Positions 43,118 to 52,236 of a stretch of DNA of 64,000 nt are shown here, one piece after another. The position numbers and the translations under genes are program-made. Below the pieces are notes generated by a model. It was not told the origin of the DNA, did not search any database, and was given only the letters and a program-made list of their open reading frames with translations. Source of the stretch: Rhizobium sp. P38BS-XIX (GTDB taxonomy: Bacteria; Pseudomonadota; Alphaproteobacteria; Rhizobiales; Rhizobiaceae); NCBI RefSeq assembly GCF_012641435.1, contig NZ_JABAIJ010000008.1, forward strand, positions 186,001 to 250,000, written 5' to 3'. How positions within the stretch are numbered: position 1 is the first letter of the stretch; each line of letters starts with the position of its first letter.

Positions 43118-43191
43118 GGAAAGAGCCTTGTTGCTGGAACGTTTCAACGATTGGCGCAGCGGGACAGGAACCAACCCGACATGGCTTGCTG

Positions 43192-43971
43192 CTAGGTGCG
43201 ATACTCGGGCTCCTCGGCATCGAGAATGGCACGCACTTCGGAAAGGTGGTCGATCGCGAGTTGGCCGTATTCCGCCCATTGTTGCTGCGTGACACTCGCC
43301 ACGTCATCCGAGACGATCCGCAGGGGCCTGCCGGATGCATAGGCGATCATCAGCGTCTCGCAGGCGCGCTCGAAATAGTACATTTCGTCCAGCGCGGCTG
43401 CGACCGTATCGGCGGCCACCAGCACGCCGTGATTGCCCATCAGCATCACGTTGTTGTTGCCGAGAAGCCGCGCCAGACGATCGCCCTCATCGTCGGAAAG
43501 CCCCATTCCCCCGAAACCGTCGTCGATGGCAAGCCGGCCGAAGAAGCGCATCGTGTTCTGGTCGATCGGAGGCATGCGGCTGTCCTCAAGCGAGGCCAGT
43601 GCCGTGGCATAGCGCGGATGCAGATGCATGACGCACCGCGCATGTGGACAGCGTGCGTGGATGCGGCCATGAATGTGCCAGGCGGTCGGATCGGGCGCAT
43701 CCGGCCGATCGAGCGTTGCCGCGTCTTGCGTATCGAGCAGAATGAGATCCGAGGCTCGTATGCGCGAGAAATGGCGACCGCGCGGGTTCATCAGAAAGTA
43801 CCGCCCGCTCGGCTCCACGGCGAGGCTGAAATGATTGGCCACGGATTCATGCATGCCAAGCCGGGCAAACCAGCGAAACGACGCGGCGAGATCCTGCCGC
43901 ATCGTGTCCAGAGTTGCTTTATCGGGCAACGTGTTCGGCGCAGCGGTCGATGAGCTTTGTAGAATGTTCAC
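43192..43971 (-). CDS. Class II aldolase/adducin-family protein
   Basis: A 259-residue protein of the class II aldolase/adducin fold. VMHLHPRYATALASL supplies the metal-binding HLH and LMGNHGVLV the third His; RCPHARCVMHLHPRYATAL contains the usual 'HxHxxxA'. GTG 43971 has GGAGG upstream and its stop region overlaps nothing; it starts within an overlap with the GMC gene stop. It may cleave a hydroxy-aldehyde formed in the pathway, but adducin-type members can have other roles. Confidence 0.83.
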   Translation of the reverse strand: MNILQSSSTAAPNTLPDKATLDTMRQDLAASFRWFARLGMHESVANHFSLAVEPSGRYFLMNPRGRHFSRIRASDLILLDTQDAATLDRPDAPDPTAWHIHGRIHARCPHARCVMHLHPRYATALASLEDSRMPPIDQNTMRFFGRLAIDDGFGGMGLSDDEGDRLARLLGNNNVMLMGNHGVLVAADTVAAALDEMYYFERACETLMIAYASGRPLRIVSDDVASVTQQQWAEYGQLAIDHLSEVRAILDAEEPEYRT

Positions 43972-45629
43972 GCGCTTGTCCTCCGTGCGTGCTGTTCGCT
44001 TGGGGCCTGAGCGGCACGCAGCGGCGTCCGGCCCCGGATGATGTCTGACGCCTTTTCGGCGATCATGATGGTAGAAGCATTGGTATTGGCACTGACGATC
44101 GCGGGCATGATCGATGCGTCCACCACGCGCAGCCCTTCGATCCCGCGCACACGACATTCGGGATCGACGACGGCTCCGGGATCGTCCGCAGCCCCCATGC
44201 GACAGGTCCCGACGGGGTGATAGCAGGTCTCGAGCGTCTGCCTGATCCAGCGATCGATTTCCTCGTCCGTCCGCACGGCAGGTCCCGGAAAAAGCTCGGC
44301 GCCGGCGAAGGGTATAAGCGCCGGCTGCGACAGCACGCGGCGCAGCAAATGAACCCCGGCGCGCAGATCGGCGAGATCCTGCGGATCGTCCAGATAGTTG
44401 AACAGGATCTCCGGTGCCTGGAAGGGATCGTTGCTCGTGGCGCGCACATGCCCGCGGCTGCGCGGCCGCATCAGATCGATGTGAACCTGAAAGGCATGTT
44501 CGGCGCGAACTTCCGTTCCGCCCGGCACGACGGCCAAGGGCATGAAGGTGAACTGGAGATCCGGATGGTCGAGTTCCGGACGGCTGGTAATGAAGCCACC
44601 CGCTTCAAAATGGTTCGTCGCCGCGGGACCCGAGCCCTTCAGCATCCATTCGACACCGGCAAGCCAGCTGCGCGGCGCGCGCGTTACCGGATAGAGCGAG
44701 ACGGGCAGTTTACAGGCATGTTGAATGACCAGATCCGGGTGGTCATTCAGGTTTTCGCCGACCCCGGGCAAAGCGTGTCGCACCTTGATGCCGGCCGCCG
44801 CGAGATGCCTTTGCGGCCCGATGCCGGAGAGCTGCAGCAGATGTGGCGAGCCGATGGCCCCACCCGAGAGGATCACCTCCTGTGCGGTTGCGATATGCTC
44901 GCGGCCATCCTTGGCATAGCGCAAGCCGGTGGCGCGCGATCCCTCGAGCATGACCTCAAGCGCATGTGCGCCGGCGATGACGGTCAGATTGGGGCGGTCG
45001 CGTACGGGATTGAGATAGGCATGCGCGGCACTCCAGCGACGACCGCGCCATGTGCTGCGCTCGACAGCACAGAAGCCCTCCTGCTGGCCGCCATTGAAAT
45101 CGGGCGTGGCCGGATAACCAGCCTCGATCCCGGCGGCAATGAAGGCCCTGGAGAGCGGTGACGCCTCGACATCGCCGCGCGTGATCCGGATTGGGCCACC
45201 CTTGCCGCGCAGCTTGTCATCCACCGGTGCGGTTTCCGACCGACAGAAATAGGGAAGCACGTCTTCGTAGCTCCAGCCGCGCGCGCCGAGCTGAGCCCAA
45301 CCGTCGAAATCGCGGGGATGGCCGCGCAACCAGACCATCCCGTTGATGGATGAGGAGCCGCCGACGACCTTGCCACGGGGATGACCGAGCTGCCGGTTTT
45401 CGAGATGCGGCTCGGGCGCCGAGATGAAGGCCCAGCTGTAGCGATCACCCCAGACGACCCGGGACATACCCGCCGGCATTCTGAGCCAGATGGACCGGTC
45501 TTCCGGACCGGCCTCCAGCAGCAGGACCCGGCAGGCCGGGTCCTCCGACAGCCGTGCCGCAAGCACGCAGCCTGCCGACCCCGCGCCGGCGATCACATAG
45601 TCCCAGGACATGCCGGCATTTGTCGTCAT
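43968..45629 (-). CDS. GMC-family choline-dehydrogenase-like flavoprotein
   Basis: A 553-residue GMC oxidoreductase. It begins WDYVIAGAGSAGCVLAARLSE (FAD GxGxxG) and has GKVVGGSSSINGMVWLRGHPRDFD (GMC signature 1) and SGGAIGSPHLLQLSGIGP (signature 2). The C-terminal CYHPVGTCRMG contains the catalytic His region. It resembles choline dehydrogenase BetA, but substrate cannot be told from sequence. ATG 45629 overlaps the Rieske stop (ATGA); the aldolase start lies in its last codons. Confidence 0.87.
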   Translation of the reverse strand: MTTNAGMSWDYVIAGAGSAGCVLAARLSEDPACRVLLLEAGPEDRSIWLRMPAGMSRVVWGDRYSWAFISAPEPHLENRQLGHPRGKVVGGSSSINGMVWLRGHPRDFDGWAQLGARGWSYEDVLPYFCRSETAPVDDKLRGKGGPIRITRGDVEASPLSRAFIAAGIEAGYPATPDFNGGQQEGFCAVERSTWRGRRWSAAHAYLNPVRDRPNLTVIAGAHALEVMLEGSRATGLRYAKDGREHIATAQEVILSGGAIGSPHLLQLSGIGPQRHLAAAGIKVRHALPGVGENLNDHPDLVIQHACKLPVSLYPVTRAPRSWLAGVEWMLKGSGPAATNHFEAGGFITSRPELDHPDLQFTFMPLAVVPGGTEVRAEHAFQVHIDLMRPRSRGHVRATSNDPFQAPEILFNYLDDPQDLADLRAGVHLLRRVLSQPALIPFAGAELFPGPAVRTDEEIDRWIRQTLETCYHPVGTCRMGAADDPGAVVDPECRVRGIEGLRVVDASIMPAIVSANTNASTIMIAEKASDIIRGRTPLRAAQAPSEQHARRTSA

Positions 45630-46762
45630 TCCCGGATCGCCTTGTAGCAAAGCGTATGGAAATGATGGACGAGATTTTCACTCTGATGTGGACGGGCAGG
45701 ATCGATCAGATATTTGCCTGAGCCGAAGCCGAGCGAATGCAGCCCTTTCTGATTGGTGACGTTGAGTTCGATATCTTCAGGGCCGAGCTGCGTGTTCATC
45801 CATTCGATCGCCGCCTTCGTCACCGGTGGCGTCTCGCGTCCTTTCGGTGTGTAATAGCCGAAGCGAAGCAGGGACTTTTCCGGTGTCAGCGGGATCATGA
45901 TGAAGGTGCCGACCATGTCGGTATAGGGGAAGGAATAGAAGGTCGTGTTCGGGAAGATCCCGATGTTGAAGAACCAGTCCGTCTGCCAGGTCGATCCGTC
46001 GAGCGGCACGCCATAGGCCTGCGTGGCGCCCTTGTTCGGAGGGCCGATATAAGTCCACCAATCGCCATAGGGCGTGAGCGTATAGCCTTCGAAATTGATG
46101 AGCGCGGCCAGATCCTTGTGCACGGGGCCGGAGAGATCGAAGTGATAGCCCTCGATCGAATTCTCCTGAATGACCTTCCAGTTCGCGTCGACGACGACAT
46201 CGGATTCGGAGGAGAGCTCGAGATTGTCGAGATCGGGCAGGAAACGGCGCATCTCGACATCCGCGCCCTTGGCGATTTCGGCAACCGGGGCGGCATTCTG
46301 GTCAAGCGTGATGAAGACGAAGCTCGCGAAGATTTCGAGCCTGACATGCCTGAGGCCCCATTCCTTCTTGTCGAAATCGTCGAGATTTTCTGTGCGCGGG
46401 GCGGCACGCAGGCTGCCGTCCTGGTTATAGCACCAGGAGTGGTACATGCAGCGGATCACGCCGACCTTGTTGCCGCGCCGATCCTCGATCAGCCGGTTGC
46501 CGCGATGGCGACAGACGTTGTGAAAGGCATTGATCTCGCCATCGCGGCCGGCCATCACGACAACGCTCTGCTCGAAGATTTCCTGCACGACGAAATCGCC
46601 GGGTTTGGCAAACTCGCTGACATGTCCGACGACGTGCCAACAGTTCATGAAGATCTTCGCCTTTTCTTCGTCAAACACACCCTTGTCGAAAAAGAACGGC
46701 GCCGGCATCGATGTGCCCGTCCGCGGATCGCTGTAGTCCCAGGTCAGTTGCGCTATGGTCAT
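45626..46762 (-). CDS. Rieske non-haem iron oxygenase (CntA/GbcA/stachydrine-demethylase type)
   Basis: A 378-residue ring-hydroxylating-type oxygenase alpha subunit. The Rieske cluster ligands are Cys-84, His-86, Cys-105 and His-108 (CRHRGNR ... RCMYHSW). Mononuclear iron ligands are His-207 and His-215 in NSIEGYHFDLSGPVHKD. Glu-204 precedes the first His, as in carnitine and betaine monooxygenases, where Glu bridges the two metal sites. ATG 46762 has AGGAGG six bases upstream. First gene of the operon. Quaternary-amine demethylation or cleavage is likely. Confidence 0.87.
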   Translation of the reverse strand: MTIAQLTWDYSDPRTGTSMPAPFFFDKGVFDEEKAKIFMNCWHVVGHVSEFAKPGDFVVQEIFEQSVVVMAGRDGEINAFHNVCRHRGNRLIEDRRGNKVGVIRCMYHSWCYNQDGSLRAAPRTENLDDFDKKEWGLRHVRLEIFASFVFITLDQNAAPVAEIAKGADVEMRRFLPDLDNLELSSESDVVVDANWKVIQENSIEGYHFDLSGPVHKDLAALINFEGYTLTPYGDWWTYIGPPNKGATQAYGVPLDGSTWQTDWFFNIGIFPNTTFYSFPYTDMVGTFIMIPLTPEKSLLRFGYYTPKGRETPPVTKAAIEWMNTQLGPEDIELNVTNQKGLHSLGFGSGKYLIDPARPHQSENLVHHFHTLCYKAIRE

Positions 46763-46876
46763 GTCCCACCTCCTGCTCACGATGCGGCCCCGAGAAGGCC
46801 GGCTACAGGAGAATGGTAGGATCGGAATTACGTTGTCGTTTGACGATATCTGACACGTTTTGCGCGCAACTACTCT

Positions 46877-46902
46877 GGTATCTTGTCAAAATCTCCAGGT
46901 AT
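46877..46902. promoter_or_regulatory. Candidate AraC-type direct repeat (GGTAT, 21-base spacing)
   Basis: GGTAT occurs at 46877-46881 and 46898-46902, exactly 21 bases apart (two helical turns), with further matches around each copy. It lies between the divergent Rieske operon and the GbdR-like regulator. Direct repeats with this spacing suit an AraC-type activator. Confidence 0.35.
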
Positions 46903-46939
46903 TTTAGTATTTTACAGACGAAGCTGGATTCACATGACG

Positions 46940-46955
46940 AGATTTCCGAAAATCT
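46940..46955. promoter_or_regulatory. Inverted repeat upstream of the GbdR-like regulator gene
   Basis: AGATTT and AAATCT are perfect 6-base arms around CCGA, 44 bases before the regulator start at 46999. It may be an autoregulatory site or part of the promoter. Confidence 0.3.
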
Positions 46956-46998
46956 AACGATTCCAGACATGCCGCGTCTGAAATAATCAAGGTTGATC

Positions 46999-48012
46999 AT
47001 GCCTTTCGAGAACTCCAGATCTCATCACATCGGCCTCGTCCTCGTTCCGGGCTTTTCCTATCTGGCGATGGCGATGGTCATCGAACCTTTGTTCATCGCC
47101 AATTGGATTGCACAAAAGAAGCTTTTCAGCTGGAGCACACTCTCGACGGACGGATTTGCCGTGACGGCGAGCAACGGCATCCAGACCCCCGTCGATCATC
47201 CCCTTGGCACAACGGAGCGTTTCGATGTCGTTCTGGTGCTTGCGAGCTTTGACTCGCGTCGCGGCGCCGAGGACACACGCCTGCTGAAATGGCTGCGCTT
47301 CATGGAGCGGGCAGGCAGTGATGTCGGCGCGGTCGAGACAGGCAGCGAGATACTGGCCGCAGCCGGCATGATGGAGGACCAGATCGCCCCCGTTCATTGG
47401 TACAATATCGAGGGGGTTCGGGAACGTTATCCCGATGTGAACGTGACGGATACGCTGTATAGCCTTTCGGCACGGCGCCCCATCTCTGCGGGCGCAACTG
47501 CGACCCTCGACATGATGACGGCGCTCATCGGTCGCGCCGCGGGCCTCGAGCTCGCAGATGAAGTCGCCCAGCATCTGCTCCTGCAAAAGCGGCAGGGCAA
47601 CGACCGCCAGCAGACGCTTGAACTCAAGGATCTCGGTGCGACGGCGCGCGATCCCGTCGCCCAGGCACGCCAGATCATGGCGGCAACGATCGACGAGCCC
47701 AAATCCTGCATCAGGATTGCTGAGATGGTCGGCGTTTCCGAAAGGCACCTGCAGCGCATGTTCCAGAGACAGCTCGGTTCCGGCATGGCGCAAGTCTATC
47801 ACATGCTACGCATGGAGCGGGCGCATCAGTTGGTGCAACAGACGGATCTGACAATCACGCAAATCGCGGTTGCCTGCGGCTTCGCATCTCTCGAGGTCTT
47901 TTCCCGCACGTATAAAAAGGCCTTCAAGGTCTCGCCCAGCCGGGATCGGCATCAATCCGTCGACAGCAGCGTTTTCCGGCGAGGCCATGCCGGGACACGA
48001 TCACGGCAATAA
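46999..48012 (+). CDS. GbdR/CdhR-like AraC regulator with amidotransferase-like sensor domain
   Basis: A 337-residue regulator. The N-terminal ~190 residues are a DJ-1/PfpI-like domain (HHIGLVLVPGFSYLAMAMVIEPLFIAN; GAVETGSEILAAAGMM; VHWYNIEG). The Cys of catalytic DJ-1 proteins is absent (VETG), as in GbdR and CdhR, which sense glycine betaine and carnitine. The C-terminus has two AraC HTH motifs (CIRIAEMVGVSERHLQRMF and ITQIAVACGFASLEVFSRTYKK). ATG 46999 has AAGG upstream. It is divergent from the Rieske operon and most likely activates it. Confidence 0.87.
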   Translation: MPFENSRSHHIGLVLVPGFSYLAMAMVIEPLFIANWIAQKKLFSWSTLSTDGFAVTASNGIQTPVDHPLGTTERFDVVLVLASFDSRRGAEDTRLLKWLRFMERAGSDVGAVETGSEILAAAGMMEDQIAPVHWYNIEGVRERYPDVNVTDTLYSLSARRPISAGATATLDMMTALIGRAAGLELADEVAQHLLLQKRQGNDRQQTLELKDLGATARDPVAQARQIMAATIDEPKSCIRIAEMVGVSERHLQRMFQRQLGSGMAQVYHMLRMERAHQLVQQTDLTITQIAVACGFASLEVFSRTYKKAFKVSPSRDRHQSVDSSVFRRGHAGTRSRQ

Positions 48013-48090
48013 GCGCCCTCCGAAGACCAGCGCGGAATCGGCGTCAGTGCTGGCATTGACCGTCACGTGGCAGAATGCATTGGCGACATC

Positions 48091-48615
48091 TCAATGCATG
48101 TCCTCGGCCTGTATCCAATGGCAACCTGTCTTTCCGGCGATCGCTGCGTCGAGCAATGACGCTGCGATCATTTCGGCTGGATTGACATGAAATCTTTTCG
48201 GCAGGATGGGTGCTAAAATCCGAGCGGCCATCAGCGCTATCTCCTCTATCGGCCGCGGTTCAATCCGGTCTCCGCCGATGAGGCTCGGCCTGCTGATCGT
48301 CAGCGAACGGAAACCGATCTTCTGGAGGTCTCTCTCCACCTCGCCTTTGGTTCTGTAATAGAAGCTTCTGGATTGTGCGGAAGCACCCATGGCTGTGACG
48401 ATCGCGTATGTTTCGACGCCGGCAGCATATGCGGCCTCGCCGAAGGCGATGGGCAGTTCGTAATCAACGTACCGAAATCCATCCTTTGACCCTGCTATGG
48501 CCTGCGTTGTTCCCAGAGCACAGATCACGATATCGGGCTTATAAGACATAGCAACGGAAACAAGGCCTTCCAATCGCGGCGCGACGGGATTGATCGGTCG
48601 ATCACTCCGCTCCAA
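48091..48615 (-). pseudogene. 5'-truncated NAD(P)-binding oxidoreductase (HTATIP2-like)
   Basis: The C-terminal ~170 residues of an atypical SDR/NAD(P)-binding protein remain: KPDIVICALGTTQAIAGSKDGFRYVDYELPIAFG, FYYRTKGEVERDLQKIGFRSLTISRPSLIGG. Family members begin with a GATGxxG nucleotide loop and ~60 further residues, which are missing. Upstream of about 48615 the sequence becomes the other-strand ABC fragment. The frame stays open by chance up to 48720. The dinucleotide site is lost, so the remnant is probably inactive. Confidence 0.7.
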
Positions 48616-48950
48616 AGCCAGTCGCGTCGGCGCAGCTGTCCGGAGGACAGCAGCAGCGTGTGGCAATCGCCCGCTCGCTTGCCGTCGGTCCGAAGCTGAT
48701 GCTGTTCGACGAGCCGACATCGGCGCTGGACCCCGAACTGCGCGAGGAAGTTCTCAAGGTGATGCAGACGCTCGCCACCGAGGGGATGACCATGCTCGTC
48801 GTTACCCATGAGATCGGTTTTGCAAAGCGTGTCGGGTCGAGACTTCTCTTCATGGAACGCGGCCAGCTCGTTCATGACGGAGATCCGAAAACGCTGCTGG
48901 CCGAACCGCCCAGCGAGCGCTTTCGAGACTTCCTCAGACATGTGCATTAA
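48616..48950 (+). pseudogene. 5'-truncated polar amino acid ABC ATPase (GlnQ-like)
   Basis: Only the C-terminal third of a GlnQ/HisP-type ATPase remains, from AQLSGGQQQRVAIARSLAVGPKL (48630 on) through LMLFDEPTSALDPELREEVLKVMQ, VVTHEIGFAKRVGSR to FRDFLRHVH. The Walker A half is absent and the frame meets a stop at 48591. No binding protein or permease is near. The remnant joins head to head with the truncated oxidoreductase, indicating a deletion that removed both 5' ends and the region between them. Confidence 0.8.
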
Positions 48951-48979
48951 GGCCTTGATCGCAGCCTTTTGCGCGCTTG

Positions 48980-50407
48980 TCAGCTGTAGCCGCCGGTCGC
49001 CTTGATCTCCAGGAAGTCCGTGAGGCCGAATTCACCATGTTCGCGGCCGTTGCCCGATTGCTTGTAACCGCCAAAGGGGGCGGTTGCATCCCAATCCGAC
49101 TGGTTGATGTAGACCATGCCGACGCGCAGCTGGCGAGCGATGCGGCGGGCGCGTTCGACATCGGGTGTCTGAATATAGCCGGCCAGCCCGTAGACCGTGT
49201 CGTTGGCGATGCTGACGGCATCCGCCTCGTCCTTGTAGGCCATGATCGACAGGACCGGGCCAAAGATCTCCTCGCGCGCGATGGTCATGTCCGGCGTCAC
49301 ATCAGCAAAGACGGTCGGCCGGATGTAATAGCCGCGATTGAGACCCTGCGGACGCCCCGGGCCGCCGGCAACAAGTGTCGCCCCTTCCGCGATACCCTTC
49401 TCGATGAGCGACTGGATGCGCTCGTACTGAGACCGATTGACGACCGGGCCATGATCGGAAGCGGCATCCGTCGGCGGGCCGATCCGGACGGAATCCGCAG
49501 TGCGAGCGGCAATAGCCGCAGCCTCCTGCATGCGGTCCGCAGGAACCAGCATGCGGGTAGGCGCCTTGCACGATTGGCCGGTATTTCCATAGCATCCATG
49601 CACGCCGCGGCTGACGGCCTCTTCAAAATCGGCGTCGTCGAGAATGATGTTTGCCGACTTGCCGCCGAGTTCCTGGTGGACACGCTTGATGGTGTCGGCA
49701 GCCGCGCGAGCAACGGCAACGCCAGCTCTTGCCGATCCGGTCACCGAGATCATGTCGACATCGGGATGCCGTGACAGCGCCTCGCCGACGATCTTCCCCT
49801 CACCGTTGATGTAGTTGTAGACGCCGTCCGGGAAGCCCGCCTCCTTGACCAGACCGCTGAAATGGATCGAGCTCAGCGGCGAAAATTCGCTCGGCTTGAC
49901 CACCATCGTGCATCCTGCCGCAAGCGCCGGCACGACCTTGACCACGAGCTGGTTCATCGGCCAGTTCCAGGGCGTGATCAGCGCGCAGACACCGACGGCT
50001 TCCCGCGAGATCAGAATATCGCCGCGCAGCTCCTCGAAGGCATAATGATCGAGCACGTCGATAATCGTTTCGAGGTGAGACCGACCACACCATCCCTGTG
50101 CCGATCGCGAGAAGGCCGACGTGGTGCCCATCTCCTCGGTCATCATGTCGGCGATCAGCTCATAGTCGCGATTGTAAAGGTCGAGCAGCCGCTTGAGGAG
50201 ACGTTGCCGTTCCTTCACCGGAGTTGTCGAGAAGGCCGGAAAAGCCGCCTTTGCCGCAGCAACGGCCCGATCGACGTCACGCTCGTCGCCCATGGCGATC
50301 TCGCAGACGGCTTCTTCCGTCGCCGGATTGATCAGCGTGTGGCGCCCCTTGCCAATGGGATCCACCCAGTTGCCGCCAATCAGGAATTTCAGTTCGTTTC
50401 CGGACAT
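48980..50407 (-). CDS. Aldehyde dehydrogenase (NAD(P)+)
   Basis: A 475-residue ALDH superfamily enzyme. Catalytic Cys is in GNTGQSCKAPTRM (about residue 280), general base Glu in HQELGGKSANIIL (about 245), with the ITPWNWPMNQLVVKVVPALAAGCTMVVKPSE cofactor region and FGGYKQSGNGRE end. ATG 50407 (MSGNELKFL) has GGGAGGA upstream. It is the last gene of the sugar/polyol operon, 68 bases after the SDR. It likely oxidises the aldehyde released by the pathway's aldolase, for example glycolaldehyde or lactaldehyde. Confidence 0.9.
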   Translation of the reverse strand: MSGNELKFLIGGNWVDPIGKGRHTLINPATEEAVCEIAMGDERDVDRAVAAAKAAFPAFSTTPVKERQRLLKRLLDLYNRDYELIADMMTEEMGTTSAFSRSAQGWCGRSHLETIIDVLDHYAFEELRGDILISREAVGVCALITPWNWPMNQLVVKVVPALAAGCTMVVKPSEFSPLSSIHFSGLVKEAGFPDGVYNYINGEGKIVGEALSRHPDVDMISVTGSARAGVAVARAAADTIKRVHQELGGKSANIILDDADFEEAVSRGVHGCYGNTGQSCKAPTRMLVPADRMQEAAAIAARTADSVRIGPPTDAASDHGPVVNRSQYERIQSLIEKGIAEGATLVAGGPGRPQGLNRGYYIRPTVFADVTPDMTIAREEIFGPVLSIMAYKDEADAVSIANDTVYGLAGYIQTPDVERARRIARQLRVGMVYINQSDWDATAPFGGYKQSGNGREHGEFGLTDFLEIKATGGYS

Positions 50408-50475
50408 GACCAATCCTCCCCGGCCCTCATTCGAGCCGTGCTTCAAGTGCTGCCGATGATTTGGAACCCTCAGGT

Positions 50476-51234
50476 TCAGTGGAAATAGATGCCGCCGCAG
50501 ACGTTGAGCGCCTGCCCTGTGACGAAATCGGATTCGCTAGACGCAAAGAAGCGAACGGGACCGACGACATCTTCGGGATTGCCGAGCCTCTTCAGGGAGG
50601 CGACCGTCTCCCAATGACGGATAGCCTCATCGCTGCCGAGATTGTTTTTGCCCATCTCGGTGAGGATGATGCCGGGGCAAATCGCATTGACGGTGATGCC
50701 GTCCGCACCGGCCTCCTGGGCCAACACGCGCGTCAGCGTGATGACGGCCGACTTGGTCGCCGCATAATGACCCTGGGTGGCGACACCCTGACGCCCGGCG
50801 ATCGAGGCGATATTGATGATGCGGCCGGACTTCTGCTTCCGCATCTGCGGCAACACCGCCTGACACATCAGGAGGACGCCCTTGGCATTGACGTTGAAAT
50901 GCGCATCCCAGTCCTTTTCGGAGAGTTCCTCCAACGTCGAGGGCTTGAGGATGCCGGCGTTGTTGACTAGCACGTCGACACTGCCTTCCTTCTTGGTCAC
51001 GTCAGCGACAACAGCGTCAATCTCACTGCGGGCGGTGACATCGACTTCGTATTGATGGGCGACGCGGCCCTTCGCCTCGATCTGTCGCGCGGTTTCGGCA
51101 AGCTCGCTCTTCTGCGATGCCAGATCGAGAACGGCGACGTTATATCCGAATTCCGCCAGGCCGACGGCGATGGCGCGACCTATGCCGCGGCTCGCTCCAG
51201 TGACGATGGCGATCTTGCCTGTAGGGCGTATCAT
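50476..51234 (-). CDS. Short-chain dehydrogenase/reductase (FabG-like)
   Basis: A 252-residue classical SDR. Cofactor loop TGASRGIGRAIAVGLAE, NNAGILKP, catalytic Ser in IINIASIAGRQG and YAATKSAVI (YxxxK). AICPGIILTEM follows, then the C-terminal VTGQALNVCGGIYFH. A second start nine bases upstream (51243) is possible; AAGGA spacing favours 51234. It sits between the PfkB kinase (28 bases upstream) and ALDH. Probably a polyol or sugar-acid dehydrogenase. Confidence 0.85.
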   Translation of the reverse strand: MIRPTGKIAIVTGASRGIGRAIAVGLAEFGYNVAVLDLASQKSELAETARQIEAKGRVAHQYEVDVTARSEIDAVVADVTKKEGSVDVLVNNAGILKPSTLEELSEKDWDAHFNVNAKGVLLMCQAVLPQMRKQKSGRIINIASIAGRQGVATQGHYAATKSAVITLTRVLAQEAGADGITVNAICPGIILTEMGKNNLGSDEAIRHWETVASLKRLGNPEDVVGPVRFFASSESDFVTGQALNVCGGIYFH

Positions 51235-51262
51235 GATGTCCATTCCTTATTGCTCAAATAAA

Positions 51263-52228
51263 TTATGCGGCGGCCGGCTGCTTGACCGGAAGGCTGTTCA
51301 TCGCCTGTATCGTGTCATCGAAAGAGACGAGCTTGCCGTCGGAGCCGAGGCCCATGGCAACCTTTGCCGCCACCGCCGACGCGAATTTCATCGTCGTTTT
51401 CAGATCCCATCCCTTGATGATGCCGACGATAACACCGGCGGTGAAGCTGTCGCCGCAGCCGGTCGTATCGGACACCTTGACCTCAAAGGCGGGGAGATAG
51501 AACTCTTCGCCGCTCTCGGCTGAGACGAACACGCCATCAGCGCCAAGCGTCAGGATCGCATTCTTGACCCCGCGTTGCTTGAAGAAGGCAGCGACCTCGC
51601 GAGGATCCTTGCGGCCGGCCATCTCGCTCGCCTCTTCGATGCTCGGCACGAAATAATCGATGTAGGGCAGGCACGGCTCGACCAGCGCAAAGGTCTCGGG
51701 ATTAGCCTGGATCAAATCGAAAGTCGTGATGCGGCCGAGCGCTTTCGCTCTCTGAAACAATCGAAGCGTCGGCTCACCATCGAAAGACCGCAGCAAGCCG
51801 GTGCCGCCGACATGGACGACCTTCGCGTCCAAAGCGGCTTCCATGTCCTCGGCGGCAACGTTGAAGACGGCGGCCGAACCGGGCACATGCAGGGCCGGAC
51901 GCTCGCCATTCGGCCGGACCGGCAGGATGGTGGCGGAGGTCTGGACATCCCCGGTCCGCCGCACCAGCGAGCATTCGACCCCGAATTTGCGCATCTTCGC
52001 CTCGAGAAAGTCCCCCATCTCGTCATCGCCGACGGTGGTCACCGCCCGCGTCTTCAGGCCGAGGATCGCGCAATCGACAGCCGTGGCGCCGGCGGTGCCG
52101 GCAACGGTCATGCGGATTTCGTCGATGTAATCCGCGCGCCCTCCCTCCGGAATACGCGTGACGGGGCGTCCGAGGATATCAAGGACATAAAAGCCGATGG
52201 AGCTCACATCAAAACGTGTCATGGTCAT
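51263..52228 (-). CDS. PfkB-family sugar kinase
   Basis: A 321-residue ribokinase/PfkB kinase. The substrate-side motif TVAGTAGATAVDCAILGLKTRAVTTVGDD is near residue 45, and VSDTTGCGDSFTAGV carries the catalytic Asp and anion hole (DTxGxGD). ATG 52228 (MTMTRFD) precedes the conserved start by a few residues. The gene lies between a sugar permease and an SDR. It probably phosphorylates the ketose or sugar produced by the operon's dehydrogenase before aldolase cleavage. Confidence 0.88.
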   Translation of the reverse strand: MTMTRFDVSSIGFYVLDILGRPVTRIPEGGRADYIDEIRMTVAGTAGATAVDCAILGLKTRAVTTVGDDEMGDFLEAKMRKFGVECSLVRRTGDVQTSATILPVRPNGERPALHVPGSAAVFNVAAEDMEAALDAKVVHVGGTGLLRSFDGEPTLRLFQRAKALGRITTFDLIQANPETFALVEPCLPYIDYFVPSIEEASEMAGRKDPREVAAFFKQRGVKNAILTLGADGVFVSAESGEEFYLPAFEVKVSDTTGCGDSFTAGVIVGIIKGWDLKTTMKFASAVAAKVAMGLGSDGKLVSFDDTIQAMNSLPVKQPAAA

Positions 52229-52236
52229 GCTTTCGG

